Positions 17,513-26,205 of a stretch of DNA of 64,000 bases are shown piece by piece. The number at the start of each line of letters is the position of its first letter. Position 1 is the first letter of the stretch. The translations under genes were made by a program, and so were the position numbers. The stretch is from Labrys sp. KNU-23 (GTDB lineage: Bacteria; Pseudomonadota; Alphaproteobacteria; Rhizobiales; Labraceae), in the NCBI RefSeq assembly GCF_008330945.1, contig NZ_CP043489.1, positions 2,367,501 to 2,431,500 on the forward strand, given 5' to 3'. The notes under the pieces were generated by a model. It worked only from the letters and a program-made list of their open reading frames with translations, did not search any database and had not been told where the DNA came from.

Positions 17513-17932
17513 GTGCCCCTGACCACGTTGGTGAGACGCGAAGCGGACGTGATTCCGCTTCATCCCGTGAGCCGAGCGATCCGCCCGGACGTTGAAGCTA
17601 CGGTTCGCCTGATCCTCAATGGCCTTGATGACATGAAGGCCGAGGAGATTGTGGAAATCGATCTGCGCGGCAAGAGTGCAATCGCCGACGTCATGATCAT
17701 CGCGACAGGTCGGGTAGCCCGACATGTCGGCGCGATCAGCGATCGCATCGCCAAGGATCTCAAGGAAAACGGACACGGCAATCCCCGCATCGAAGGCGTC
17801 CCGGTCTGCGACTGGGTGCTGCTCGATACCGGGGATGTGATCGTGCACGTGTTCCGCCCCGAGGTCCGCGCCTTCTACAATCTCGAGAAGATGTGGTCGT
17901 CAGGCCGCCCGAACGAACTGCTTCCGAGCTGA
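17513..17932 (+). CDS. rsfS: Ribosome silencing factor RsfS
   Basis: 139 residues. RsfS binds uL14 of the 50S subunit and blocks subunit joining during starvation. The conserved core is VEIDLRGKSAIADVMIIATG (near 46-65), followed by HVGAISDRI, GVPVCDWVLLDTGDVIVHVF and FYNLEKMW, all family hallmarks. The N-terminal 28 residues are an extension usual for Rhizobiales. The GTG at 17513 sits only a few bases from AAGAGG, so a slightly later start is possible. A 130 bp leader with a CtrA-type box precedes it, and rlmH follows after 5 bp. Confidence 0.93.
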   Translation: MPLTTLVRREADVIPLHPVSRAIRPDVEATVRLILNGLDDMKAEEIVEIDLRGKSAIADVMIIATGRVARHVGAISDRIAKDLKENGHGNPRIEGVPVCDWVLLDTGDVIVHVFRPEVRAFYNLEKMWSSGRPNELLPS

Positions 17933-17937
17933 CCTGA

Positions 17938-18417
17938 ATGCGCCTGATGATCTGCGCCGTCGGCCGGCTCAAAGCCGGCCCGGAACGCGATCTCGTGGCC
18001 CGTTATGCCGAGCGGCTGAACGCCAGCGGCCGGAGCCTCGCCCTCGGTCCGCTCGACATCGTCGAAATCGACGAAAGCCGAGCCCGACGGCCCGAGGACC
18101 GCAAGGCCGAGGAAGCCGACAAGTTGCTCGCTGCCGCCAGCGCGGCCACCATTGTTGCTCTGGATGAAACCGGCAGCTCGCCCGGCAGTGAGGCCTTCGC
18201 CGCGCGGATTGCCAGCTGGCGCGACGGCGGCACCCAATCCCTTGCCTTCCTGATCGGCGGCGCCGATGGTCATGGCGATGCGATCCGCTCGCGCGCGACC
18301 CTGTCGCTATCCTTCGGCAAGATGACCTGGCCCCATCAGATCGTGCGCATCCTCCTGGCCGAACAGCTCTATCGCGCCGCCACCATCATCGCCGGGCATC
18401 CCTATCACCGGGTGTGA
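17938..18417 (+). CDS. rlmH: 23S rRNA (pseudouridine1915-N3)-methyltransferase
   Basis: 159 residues, normal for this SPOUT methyltransferase, which methylates pseudouridine 1915 in helix 69 of 23S rRNA on 70S ribosomes. The SAM-binding trefoil knot is clear: LAFLIGGADGHGD (near 103-115), LSFGKMTWPHQIVRILLAEQ and the C-terminal YRAATIIAGHPYHRV. It starts 5 bp after rsfS, so the two are one operon. In most Rhizobiales envC and ctpA follow directly; here those genes are about 11 kb away in the opposite orientation. Confidence 0.96.
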   Translation: MRLMICAVGRLKAGPERDLVARYAERLNASGRSLALGPLDIVEIDESRARRPEDRKAEEADKLLAAASAATIVALDETGSSPGSEAFAARIASWRDGGTQSLAFLIGGADGHGDAIRSRATLSLSFGKMTWPHQIVRILLAEQLYRAATIIAGHPYHRV

Positions 18418-18449
18418 TGCCCATCCACCTTGACCTGGCTCTTCCCGGG

Positions 18450-18522
18450 ACCGCCAGCATCCTGCTGGCTCTTGGGAACGCCGCGCTTGTTGGAGAGGAA
18501 GCGCCGGCAGGATGCTGGCGGT
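18450..18522. repeat. Palindromic element with a 16-bp inverted repeat
   Basis: ACCGCCAGCATCCTGC (18450-18465) pairs exactly with GCAGGATGCTGGCGGT (18507-18522). It lies in the 352 bp gap after rlmH. Core letters resemble the shorter palindrome at 57780-57810. There is no T-run, so a terminator role is unlikely. Confidence 0.7.
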
Positions 18523-18705
18523 ACCAGGACGACGAATGCCCGGGAGGATCTGTCTTCACCTGCCGGTATTTTCGAGACCTGGTGAAGACATATAGGCGCC
18601 AGCTTTCGCCCAAAAGCTGCGCAGATCACGCTACCTTCCTCCATCGAGCCTTCGCCTCTCCCCCAATCGCCTGTTCCTTCCCGCGACCTGCCTGCTCAAA
18701 TAAAC

Positions 18706-18742
18706 AATGCAAGGTACCTTGCATTAAAAGGTACCTTGCATT
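18706..18742. promoter_or_regulatory. Tandem palindromic operator of the PadR operon
   Basis: AATGCAAGGTACCTTGCATT (18706-18725) is a perfect 20-bp palindrome. A second copy of its right three quarters, AAGGTACCTTGCATT, follows at 18728-18742. The pair ends 27 bp before the padR start, a typical place for PadR autoregulation; binding itself is inferred. Confidence 0.75.
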
Positions 18743-18769
18743 ACTCTCCCCTTGAAGAGTAGGGAGGCC

Positions 18770-19096
18770 ATGACCGATTCCATCGACATCCAGCTCAAGA
18801 AGGGCGCACTCGAACTCTGCGTCCTCGCTCTGCTGCACCGGCGTGAAAGCTACGCCTATGAAATCGCCAGCACACTCTCCGAGCGTGTCGGCATGGGCGA
18901 AGGCACCATCTACCCGCTGATGCGCCGGCTGCAGACCGAGGGGTTGGTCAGTACCAGGCTGGAGGAATCGGCCAGCGGCCCGCCACGCAAATATTACCGT
19001 CTGACGCCGGCCGGCCAGGCCGCCTATGCGGCCCGTCAGCGCGAATGGCGTGAATTCGTCACCGCCGTCGACCGACTTATGGAAGGCATGCCATGA
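18770..19096 (+). CDS. PadR family transcriptional regulator
   Basis: 108 residues from ATG 18770, with GGGAGG close upstream. A winged helix-turn-helix of the short PadR-s2 type: LKKGALELCVLALLHRRESY, then GEGTIYPLMRRLQTEGLV (the recognition helix and wing) and GPPRKYYRLTPAGQ. It most likely represses its own operon through the tandem palindrome at 18706-18742. The stop overlaps the start of the DUF1700 gene (ATGA). The PadR-DUF1700-GIN arrangement is a recurrent regulatory and membrane operon whose inducing signal is not known. Confidence 0.9.
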   Translation: MTDSIDIQLKKGALELCVLALLHRRESYAYEIASTLSERVGMGEGTIYPLMRRLQTEGLVSTRLEESASGPPRKYYRLTPAGQAAYAARQREWREFVTAVDRLMEGMP

Positions 19097-19689
19097 CTCG
19101 CCAGGGTTTCTCCCGCCAGGAATTCCTTGACGCCTTGAAAGCCGGTCTCGACGGGCTGCCGCCAGCGGAGATCGAGGACGTCCTGCGCGACTACGCCGCC
19201 TATTTCACCGATGCCCAGGAGGCCGGGCGCAGCGAGGACAGCGTCGTGCAAATGCTTGGCGACCCCATCCAGCTTGCCCGGGCGCTCAAGGCGGAAAGCG
19301 GCCTGCGCCAATTGCAGGCGCGACCAAGCCCGTCCACCATACTGGGCGCGATCGCCGCGCTCACGGGCCTGGCCATGCTCGACCTCTTCGTGCTGTTGCC
19401 GGTCCTGTCGATCTTGCTGGTGGTCTTCCTTGCCCTCGGCCTGGTCGCCCTCGCCTTGGCGCTCGGCGGCTCGGCGATCGTGCTCCACTCGGCCTTCATG
19501 TGGGATGGCGCACCTCTGCTCGCCCATCTCGGGCAGGCCCTGGTCGGCTTCGGTTTCATCGCCCTGGCGGTATGCCTGAGCTGCCTCTTTCTGCTCGGCC
19601 TCAATGCCGGACTCAGGGCGATGGCCGCACATGCCAGGCGCTATACCCGCCTGCTCACTTCCTCACCACGTTCCGGCGCCGCGTCGTGA
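19093..19689 (+). CDS. DUF1700 (HAAS-type) membrane protein
   Basis: 198 residues. The N-terminal 65 residues form the helical DUF1700/HAAS domain, with FLDALKAGLDGLPPAEIEDV, a YFTDAQEAG turn and MLGDPIQLARALKAE. Three to four transmembrane helices fill residues about 75-180. It is translationally coupled to padR by a 4-bp overlap. In related operons the HAAS protein is co-regulated with PadR and a GIN-domain protein and is thought to take part in membrane signalling. Its biochemical activity is unknown. Confidence 0.8.
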   Translation: MTRQGFSRQEFLDALKAGLDGLPPAEIEDVLRDYAAYFTDAQEAGRSEDSVVQMLGDPIQLARALKAESGLRQLQARPSPSTILGAIAALTGLAMLDLFVLLPVLSILLVVFLALGLVALALALGGSAIVLHSAFMWDGAPLLAHLGQALVGFGFIALAVCLSCLFLLGLNAGLRAMAAHARRYTRLLTSSPRSGAAS

Positions 19690-19725
19690 CAATGTTTGCG
19701 CCAAGCAGGCGCCATGGGAGGCACC

Positions 19726-20454
19726 ATGCCCTCGAAACTCGGAAAACTGGCCGCCTTCTCCTTCGTGATTGCCTTGGCTTGCCTGTTCCTCGGCACCAGC
19801 CTTGCAGGGCCGAATTACGGCTCGCCCTGGCGAGGCTGGCGCTGGACCACGCTGACGGGATGGGGAGCCTGCCCGGCCCTGCCGCAAAGTAGCGACGGCA
19901 GGGCCAATTCGATCACCTTGCCCTGGGACAATGACGGCTCGCTCACCATCGCTCTGCCGGCAAGCGTGAGCTATGCCCCTGGCCCGCAATCCAGTGCCGT
20001 GATCAGTGGCGACCCTACCCTGATCGGTCATGTCCGCCTTTCGGCGGGACGCCTCAGCCTGGACGATGACTGCGATATCCCGTTCGGCGCCGTCACCGTG
20101 CGACTGACGGGAGGCCCCGTCAAGGACTGGACGGTGAACGGATCCGGCGAACTCCACCTCGCGGCGATCGCGCAGGATCGGCTCGCCCTTCGCCTCCACG
20201 GCAGTGCGCAGGCGACCGGCGAGGGTACGGTGGACCAGTTGAACCTGCACATCTCCGGCTCTGGCAGCGTCGATCTGGCCAGGCTTGCCGCCAAGGCGGC
20301 CGAGATCCGCATCAGCGGCAGCGGCGAAGCCGGTATTGCCGCCAGCGAGAGCGCCGACGTCACCCTGTCCGGCAGCGGCCGCGTCACGCTGCGCGGCAAG
20401 CCCAGACTCACGACGCAGATCCATGGCAGTGGCCGGATCGAGGAAATTCCCTAA
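19726..20454 (+). CDS. Secreted GIN-domain (DUF2807) protein
   Basis: 242 residues from ATG 19726, with GGGAGG upstream. Residues 1-29 form a signal peptide or membrane anchor (FSFVIALACLFLGTSLAG). The second half has repeated strand-turn units rich in SGSG (VNGSGELHL, ISGSGSVDL, ISGSGEAGI, LSGSGRVTL, IHGSGRIEEI), the right-handed beta-helix pattern of GIN/auto-transporter-like adhesin head domains. It starts 36 bp after the DUF1700 gene and closes the PadR operon. The product is probably periplasmic or cell-surface. The ligand is unknown. Confidence 0.82.
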   Translation: MPSKLGKLAAFSFVIALACLFLGTSLAGPNYGSPWRGWRWTTLTGWGACPALPQSSDGRANSITLPWDNDGSLTIALPASVSYAPGPQSSAVISGDPTLIGHVRLSAGRLSLDDDCDIPFGAVTVRLTGGPVKDWTVNGSGELHLAAIAQDRLALRLHGSAQATGEGTVDQLNLHISGSGSVDLARLAAKAAEIRISGSGEAGIAASESADVTLSGSGRVTLRGKPRLTTQIHGSGRIEEIP

Positions 20455-20535
20455 GGCGTTTTGCGATTGGACGGCATCACGTCGAAGCAAGGAGTCAGAG
20501 CAAACAAGCGGCTTCGCCAAGACGCGCTTTGCTCT
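20455..20535 (-). repeat. Type A intergenic repeat, reverse copy
   Basis: Begins with AATCGCAAAACGCC (reverse strand) right at the stop of the GIN gene and ends with GAGCAAAGCGCG. Part of the central GACGCGTC block is missing. Confidence 0.8.
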
Positions 20536-20704
20536 GAACGTCGCGACTAAAAGCACAGGTTCTCTTCCCGTCGCCTTTGGTGGCGTCGGGGATGGCTGTC
20601 CCTTCGTGTCCCTCGTTCACGGATAAGCCCCTGGAGCTCCGGGCCGATTCCGATCGAACTCTCGCTGTTCCCATCTCCCCGTCACATCTTGCAAGGAGGC
20701 ACCC

Positions 20705-21874
20705 ATGCGGCCCCATAGCCTTTCCATTGCCTTGGCGATCCTTCTGAGCGGCATGACCACTGCCGGGCTATCAGGCCCGGCGGCGGCCCAATCGACCTGC
20801 GGTGCGCCCGGCAGGAGCGCGTCCGGTACGGGCACGTCCGGTTGGCCGGTCGCCGCGCCTGACGATGTCGGCCTCGATCAGCAAAGCCTGTGCACGCTCG
20901 CCCAAAAACTCGACGCGGCGAAGGAGGACAATGTCCATGCCGTGCTGATCGCCCGTCACGGCAAATTGGTGTTCGAACGCTATTTCACAGGCTCCGATTC
21001 CCATTGGGGGCAGCCGGCCAAGGACATCGCCTTCGGGCCGGACGTTCCGCATGATCTGCGTTCGATCAGCAAGAGCGTGGTGTCGCTGCTGGTCGGCATC
21101 GCCGTGGGCAAGGGTTGGGTCGCCTCGATCGACCAGCCGGTGCTGGCGCTGCTGCCTGATTATGCCGATCTGAGCTCCCCGCAAAAACAGGGCATCACGC
21201 TGCGCCATCTTCTCACCATGTCGCCGGGCCTGGCCTGGAGCGAGCAGCTCCCCTACAGCGATCTTCGCAACAGCGAAAACGGCATGGACATGGCCAAGGA
21301 TCCCTGCCGCTATGTGCTGGAGCAGCCCGTGGCCCATGATCCCGGCACGGTATGGACCTATAGCGGCGGTACCACCGGCCTGCTTGCCTGCGTGTTGCGT
21401 CAGGCCACCGGAAAGCCCCTCGACGAGTTCGCCCGCGAAACCCTGTTCGAGCCCTTGGGCATCACCAAGGTCGAATGGGCGCGTTATCCGCAAGCCGGGG
21501 AGCCGGTTGCGGCTTCGGGCTTGCGTCTCCTACCGGCCGACACGCTGAAACTCGGCCAGCTCGTGCTCGACAAGGGCGCCTGGAACGGCAAGCAGATCGT
21601 GCCGGCTGAGTGGATCGAGATGGCGACGGCGCCGCAGATCAACGCCCCCAACGCCATGTTCTACGGCTTCCAGTTCTGGCTGGGGCGCTCCCTGGTCGAC
21701 CATCGCTCAGTCGAATGGATCGCCGGCTTCGGCTATGGCGGGCAGCGCCTCTTCATCGTGCCGTCGCTCGACCTCACCATGATGGTGCATGCGGGCCGGT
21801 ATGGCGGTCCGGACGAGGGCGGGTTCGCCGCCGCCATCCTCAACCGCTACGTACTGCCGGCCGCCAGGCCGTAG
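20705..21874 (+). CDS. Secreted serine hydrolase, beta-lactamase/penicillin-binding (class C-like) family
   Basis: 389 residues with a signal peptide ending near LSGPAAAQS. The catalytic SxxK is S120-I-S-K123 in LRSISKSVVSLLVG, the Tyr motif is WTYSGGTTGLL (near 219), and the third motif region is AGFGYGGQRLF (near 341). The LRHLLTMSPGLAWSE block is typical of the class C-like esterase/6-aminohexanoate-dimer hydrolase group. A periplasmic role on an amide or ester bond is likely, but substrate assignment would be a guess. True beta-lactamase activity is not implied. ATG start with AAGGAGG upstream. Confidence 0.87.
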   Translation: MRPHSLSIALAILLSGMTTAGLSGPAAAQSTCGAPGRSASGTGTSGWPVAAPDDVGLDQQSLCTLAQKLDAAKEDNVHAVLIARHGKLVFERYFTGSDSHWGQPAKDIAFGPDVPHDLRSISKSVVSLLVGIAVGKGWVASIDQPVLALLPDYADLSSPQKQGITLRHLLTMSPGLAWSEQLPYSDLRNSENGMDMAKDPCRYVLEQPVAHDPGTVWTYSGGTTGLLACVLRQATGKPLDEFARETLFEPLGITKVEWARYPQAGEPVAASGLRLLPADTLKLGQLVLDKGAWNGKQIVPAEWIEMATAPQINAPNAMFYGFQFWLGRSLVDHRSVEWIAGFGYGGQRLFIVPSLDLTMMVHAGRYGGPDEGGFAAAILNRYVLPAARP

Positions 21875-21904
21875 ATGGTCTGGAGCAGTGGGTAGCACGG
21901 ACTA

Positions 21905-22612
21905 TCAGGGCCCGATCGCTGCCTTGATCAGCGCCTTGGCATCCTCGCTGGCCCATTCCGCCGGGCCGGCCATGGCGCCGATGCGGCAGCCCTGCTTGTC
22001 GATCAGCACGGAGGTCGGCAGACCTTGCCCGAGACCTTCATTGCGCAGGCTCTGCAGGATGCCGGTCGAGGGATCGGCATAGCGATGCAGCTTGTCGATC
22101 TTGGTCTCGTTCAGGAAGGCGTCGACCCGCTCCTGGCCCTGCGTGTCGATGTTGACGGCCACGACCTCGAAATCCTTGCCGCCGAGATCGGCCTGCAGCT
22201 GATTGAGGGCCGGCATCTCCTTTCGGCAGGGCACGCACCAGGTCGCCCACAGGTTGAGCAGCACGGTCTTGCCCTTGAAATCGGCCAGGGTCGTCTTGCT
22301 GCCATCCGCCTTCTGGAAGCTGATCGGCACCAGCGGCTGGGGCGCCTTGGAGACGGAGAGGGCCGCGACCTCCCCCTTGGCCAGCGGATCCACGCGGGCG
22401 GCAATCGCCGCAGAAGCGGGGCAGGACGCGCTTTCCTGATTGCCCGAGCCGCCCTTTGTCCCGTATACCGCGCCGACACCCACCACGGCTCCCGCCAGGA
22501 TTGCCGCGCCGATCAGCCAGCGCCGGTTCGATCCCAAGGGCGGCTGATGTTGGGGCGGCTGACTTTTGGGTGGCTGACTCTCGGAATGTTCCTGCCGACT
22601 ATTCTCGTTCAC
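21905..22612 (-). CDS. tlpA: TlpA-like membrane-anchored thiol:disulfide oxidoreductase
   Basis: 235 residues from GTG 22612; a longer frame would run into argH. A Gln/Pro-rich cytosolic tail (about 28 residues), one transmembrane helix (RWLIGAAILAGAVVGVGAVY) and a periplasmic thioredoxin fold with the redox motif WATWCVPCRKEMP and the cis-Pro segment GLPTSVLIDKQG. TlpA-type proteins reduce periplasmic cysteines, notably in cytochrome oxidase assembly. It is divergent from argH with 15 bp between the two starts, the order seen in many Rhizobiales. Confidence 0.92.
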   Translation of the reverse strand: MNENSRQEHSESQPPKSQPPQHQPPLGSNRRWLIGAAILAGAVVGVGAVYGTKGGSGNQESASCPASAAIAARVDPLAKGEVAALSVSKAPQPLVPISFQKADGSKTTLADFKGKTVLLNLWATWCVPCRKEMPALNQLQADLGGKDFEVVAVNIDTQGQERVDAFLNETKIDKLHRYADPSTGILQSLRNEGLGQGLPTSVLIDKQGCRIGAMAGPAEWASEDAKALIKAAIGP

Positions 22613-22627
22613 TGAAAGCCTATCCAG

Positions 22628-24010
22628 ATGAGCAACAAAATGTGGGGCGGCCGGTTCCAGTCGGGACCGGACGCGATCATGGAAGAGATCAACGCCTCGA
22701 TCGACTTTGACAAGCGCCTGTGGGCCCAGGACATCCGCGGCTCTCTGGCGCATCTCGCCATGCTGGAAAAGCAGGGGATCGTCGCCGCCGCCGATGCCAA
22801 GGCCATCGCGGATGGTCTAGAGGCGGTCCGCGGCGAAATCGAGAGCGGCTCGTTCACTTTTTCGCGTGCGCTCGAAGACATCCATATGAATGTCGAGTCG
22901 CGCCTGGCAGCGATTGCCGGGCCGGCGGCCGGCCGCCTGCATACCGCCCGTTCGCGCAACGACCAGGTCGCCACCGATTTCAAGCTGTGGGTACGCGACA
23001 CCATCGACGAACTCGACGCCCAGCTGAAAGACCTGATGACCGCGCTCGCCGAAAGGGCGCTCGCCTTCTCGGGCGCGGTGATGCCGGGCTTCACCCATCT
23101 GCAATCGGCCCAGCCGGTCACCTTCGGGCATCATCTGCTCGCCTATGTCGAAATGCTCGGCCGCGATCGCGGCCGCTTCGCCGATGCGCGCCGTCGCCTC
23201 AACGAATGCCCGCTCGGCGCCGCCGCGCTCGCCGGCACCTCCTTCCCGATCGACCGCCACGCCACCGCCAAGGCACTCGGCTTCGACCGCCCCACCGCCA
23301 ATTCGCTCGATTCTGTCTCCGATCGCGACTTCGTGCTGGAGGCGCTCGCCGCCGCCTCGATCACTGCCATGCACCTCTCCCGCTTTGCCGAGGAGATCGT
23401 GATCTGGACGACGCCGCAATTTGCCTTCGTGGCGCTGTCGGACAAGTTCACCACCGGCTCGTCCATCATGCCGCAGAAGCGCAATCCCGACGCGGCCGAG
23501 CTGGTGCGCGGCAAGGCCGGGCGGGTGATCGGGGCGCTGGTCGGCCTGCTCACCATGATGAAGGGCCTGCCGCTCGCCTATGGCAAGGACATGCAGGAGG
23601 ACAAGGAGCCCGCCTTCGACGCGCTGCAGACCCTGTCGCTGTGCACGGCAGCCATGGCCGGCATGGTCAGGGACATGGTGCCCGACCTCAAGCGCATGAA
23701 GGCGGCCGCCGGCTCAGGCTATGCCACGGCCACCGATCTCGCCGACTGGCTGGTACGCGAGCTCAACCTGCCCTTCCGCGAGGCCCATCACGTCACCGGC
23801 CGCCTGGTCGGCATCGCCGCCGATGCCAAGCTGCCGCTGGAGAAGCTCTCGCTGGCGCAGATGCAATCGGTGGAGCCGCGTATCCACCAGGGGCTTTTCG
23901 CCGTGCTCGGCGTGGAAAAGTCGGTCCGCAGCCGTATCTCCTATGGCGGGACGGCGCCGGCGAACGTCAAGGCCCAGGCCAGGAAGTGGCTGAAGGCACT
24001 GGCGAAATAG
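22628..24010 (+). CDS. argH: Argininosuccinate lyase
   Basis: 460 residues, the family length. Cleaves argininosuccinate to arginine and fumarate, the last step of arginine synthesis, in the cytosol. Fumarase/aspartase superfamily marks are SRNDQVATDFKLWVRD, the catalytic His region GFTHLQSAQPVTFGHHLLAY and the flexible signature loop GSSIMPQKRNPD. MWGGRF at the N-terminus is diagnostic. It is followed by a palindromic repeat, then lptM and lysA in the usual Rhizobiales order. Confidence 0.97.
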   Translation: MSNKMWGGRFQSGPDAIMEEINASIDFDKRLWAQDIRGSLAHLAMLEKQGIVAAADAKAIADGLEAVRGEIESGSFTFSRALEDIHMNVESRLAAIAGPAAGRLHTARSRNDQVATDFKLWVRDTIDELDAQLKDLMTALAERALAFSGAVMPGFTHLQSAQPVTFGHHLLAYVEMLGRDRGRFADARRRLNECPLGAAALAGTSFPIDRHATAKALGFDRPTANSLDSVSDRDFVLEALAAASITAMHLSRFAEEIVIWTTPQFAFVALSDKFTTGSSIMPQKRNPDAAELVRGKAGRVIGALVGLLTMMKGLPLAYGKDMQEDKEPAFDALQTLSLCTAAMAGMVRDMVPDLKRMKAAAGSGYATATDLADWLVRELNLPFREAHHVTGRLVGIAADAKLPLEKLSLAQMQSVEPRIHQGLFAVLGVEKSVRSRISYGGTAPANVKAQARKWLKALAK

Positions 24011-24013
24011 TCG

Positions 24014-24089
24014 GAGAGCGGACATCTTGTCCGCTCTTGGAACCACCATGCCGACAGGATAGGAAGAGCGGACAAGATGTCCGCGCTCC
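24014..24089. repeat. Type D palindromic repeat
   Basis: GAGAGCGGACATCTTGTCCG near the left end is mirrored by GCGGACAAGATGTCCGC at the right. Two hairpins face each other between argH and lptM. Confidence 0.8.
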
Positions 24090-24143
24090 AAAGAACACCA
24101 AATCAAAATTCGTGCTACACAGCGTCAAACACTGGAGTTCCCC

Positions 24144-24347
24144 ATGGCTGGTAATGCGTTCCGCATCGCGCTTGCTTTGACGCTGGTCACGACCCTCGGC
24201 CTGGCTGGTTGTGGCCGCAAGGGCAAGCTCGAGCCGCCGCCCGAGCAGCATGTCACGGATGGCGATGGCAACGGCTACAGCAAGAAAAAGGATCCGGGCT
24301 ATGTGAAACCGGACCGCAAGCTGCCGATGGACTTCCTGTTGAACTGA
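24144..24347 (+). CDS. lptM: Small LptM-like lipoprotein
   Basis: 67 residues. A short signal peptide ends in the lipobox LAGC, followed directly by GRKGKLEPPPE, the pattern of LptM/YifL proteins that help mature the LPS-transport protein LptD at the outer membrane. Its place between argH and lysA is conserved across alphaproteobacteria. The C-terminus is hydrophilic and Lys-rich. Whether the alphaproteobacterial protein has the same partner as E. coli LptM is inferred from family membership. Confidence 0.85.
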   Translation: MAGNAFRIALALTLVTTLGLAGCGRKGKLEPPPEQHVTDGDGNGYSKKKDPGYVKPDRKLPMDFLLN

Positions 24348-24364
24348 TTTCGAACGAATCGACC

Positions 24365-25630
24365 ATGCATCATTTCACCTATCGCAACGGCGTGCTTCAT
24401 GCCGAAGATGTCGCACTGCCGGCGATTGCCGCTGCGGTCGGCACGCCCTTCTACTGCTATTCGGCCGCCACGCTGCGCCGGCACTACAAGGTGTTCGCCG
24501 GCGCCTTCGCCGACGTGGCCTCGCTGGTCTGCTTTGCGGTAAAGGCCAACTCGAACCTTGCCGTCCTGCGCCTGCTCGCCAAGCTCGGAGCCGGCATGGA
24601 CGTGGTCTCGGAGGGTGAGTTGCGCCGTGCGCGTGCCGCCGGCGTGCCCGCCAGCAAGATCATGTTCTCGGGCGTCGGCAAGCTCGTGCGCGAGATCGAC
24701 TATGCCCTCGACGAGGACATTTTGTGCTTCAACGTCGAGTCCGAGCCGGAACTGGAGCTGCTGTCGCAGCGCGCCAGCGCCAAGGGCCGCACGGCGCGCG
24801 TGTCGCTGCGCATCAATCCCGACGTCGACGCCAAGACCCACAAGAAGATCTCCACCGGCAAGTCGGAGAACAAGTTCGGCATTCCGATCGCCCAGGCCCG
24901 CACCATCTATGCCCGCGCCGCCAAGCTGCCGGGCATCCTGGTCACCGGCGTCGACATGCATATCGGCAGCCAGATCACCGCTCTCGAACCCTACGATGCC
25001 TCGATCGAGCGCCTGGTCGGCCTGGTCAGGGACCTCAGGGCCGATGGCCATGTCATCGACCATATCGATTTCGGCGGCGGCCTCGGCATTCCCTATCGCG
25101 ACGACAACGAGCCGCCTCCCCATCCCGACGACTATGCCGCAGTGGTCAAGCGCTACGCCAAGGATCTCGGCGCCACGCTGGTGTTCGAACCCGGACGCCT
25201 GATCGCCGGCAATGCCGGCATTCTGGTGAGCGAAGTGGCCTTTGTGAAGGAAGGCGAGGGCAAGACCTTCGTCATCGTCGACGCCGGCATGAACGACCTG
25301 ATCCGCCCGACGCTCTATGAGGCCTATCACGCGATCTGGCCGATCAAGGAACGCCCGCTCGGCGGCGCCATGGTGACCGCCGACGTGGTCGGCCCCGTCT
25401 GCGAGACCGGCGACTATCTCGCCCTCGACCGCGATATCCCGGTGGTAGCGCGCGGCGACCTGGTGGCGGTGATGTCGGCGGGTGCCTATGGCGCCGTGCA
25501 GTCCGGCACCTACAACACCCGCCCGCTCATCCCGGAAGTGCTGGTGGACGGCGACAAGTTCGCGGTGATCCGGCCTCGCCCGAGCTATGACGAACTGCTC
25601 GGGCTCGACAAGGTGCCGGACTGGCTGTGA
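24365..25630 (+). CDS. lysA: Diaminopimelate decarboxylase
   Basis: 421 residues from ATG 24365; a longer frame overlapping lptM is rejected. Alanine-racemase-fold PLP enzyme that decarboxylates meso-diaminopimelate to lysine. The PLP lysine is K60 (FAVKANSN). The glycine loop is DFGGGLGIPY, and EPGRLIAGNAG and GPVCETGDYL are the signature segments, the last carrying the Cys of the active site. The product feeds both protein and, through the same pathway, cell-wall diaminopimelate balance. It starts 17 bp after the lptM stop. Confidence 0.97.
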   Translation: MHHFTYRNGVLHAEDVALPAIAAAVGTPFYCYSAATLRRHYKVFAGAFADVASLVCFAVKANSNLAVLRLLAKLGAGMDVVSEGELRRARAAGVPASKIMFSGVGKLVREIDYALDEDILCFNVESEPELELLSQRASAKGRTARVSLRINPDVDAKTHKKISTGKSENKFGIPIAQARTIYARAAKLPGILVTGVDMHIGSQITALEPYDASIERLVGLVRDLRADGHVIDHIDFGGGLGIPYRDDNEPPPHPDDYAAVVKRYAKDLGATLVFEPGRLIAGNAGILVSEVAFVKEGEGKTFVIVDAGMNDLIRPTLYEAYHAIWPIKERPLGGAMVTADVVGPVCETGDYLALDRDIPVVARGDLVAVMSAGAYGAVQSGTYNTRPLIPEVLVDGDKFAVIRPRPSYDELLGLDKVPDWL

Positions 25631-25697
25631 TCCCGGGAACAGGCCGCTCCCCGATCCTGTCGTAAAGCCATCATTCCATCTGGAATCCTGAGGACCC

Positions 25698-26159
25698 ATG
25701 CGCAGTCTCCTTGCCCTCTCCCTTCTCGCCGGTGTAGCCGTGGCCACTCCTGCCCTGGCGGACGCCTATCGCTGGCAGCTCCGCCAATCGCCGGAATCGG
25801 TGGTGCTGGCCTATGAGGTGCCCGACACCGACGACCAGCCGCTCGGCCTTTTTTGTGAACCCGACGGCAAGGCCTTCTCGATCACCTATCGGCCTGGCGC
25901 CGACAAGATCCCCAAAGGCTGGAGCGGCGTGGTCAGTTTCAGTTCCGACGGCGGACAGGTCGATGTGCCCATGCAGGCGGTCGAAGACGAGCTGAGCGGG
26001 CTTACTTTGGAAGCCAAGGCCGCTTTCGATCCGGACTGGACCGTCGTTCTCGGCAAGGGCCGCACCCTCAAGATCGCCTTCAGTGGCCAGAGCGAGAGAA
26101 TCAAGCTGGCCGGCGTCGCCAAGGGAGCCGGCGCGCTGGCCAAGGCCTGCGGTCACTGA
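25698..26159 (+). CDS. Secreted protein of unknown function
   Basis: 153 residues. A clear signal peptide (LLALSLLAGVAVATPALADA) precedes a mature protein of about 130 residues with alternating strands and no transmembrane segment. Two cysteines in the mature part (LFCEPDGKAF and the C-terminal KACGH) could form a disulfide in the periplasm. I do not recognise a characterised domain. It starts 67 bp after lysA, in the same direction, and faces a convergent secreted protein. Confidence 0.75.
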   Translation: MRSLLALSLLAGVAVATPALADAYRWQLRQSPESVVLAYEVPDTDDQPLGLFCEPDGKAFSITYRPGADKIPKGWSGVVSFSSDGGQVDVPMQAVEDELSGLTLEAKAAFDPDWTVVLGKGRTLKIAFSGQSERIKLAGVAKGAGALAKACGH

Positions 26160-26205
26160 GGCCAAGCTGGAAATACTGGCTTGTCAGGGCATAGCTTCCT
26201 GCAGC

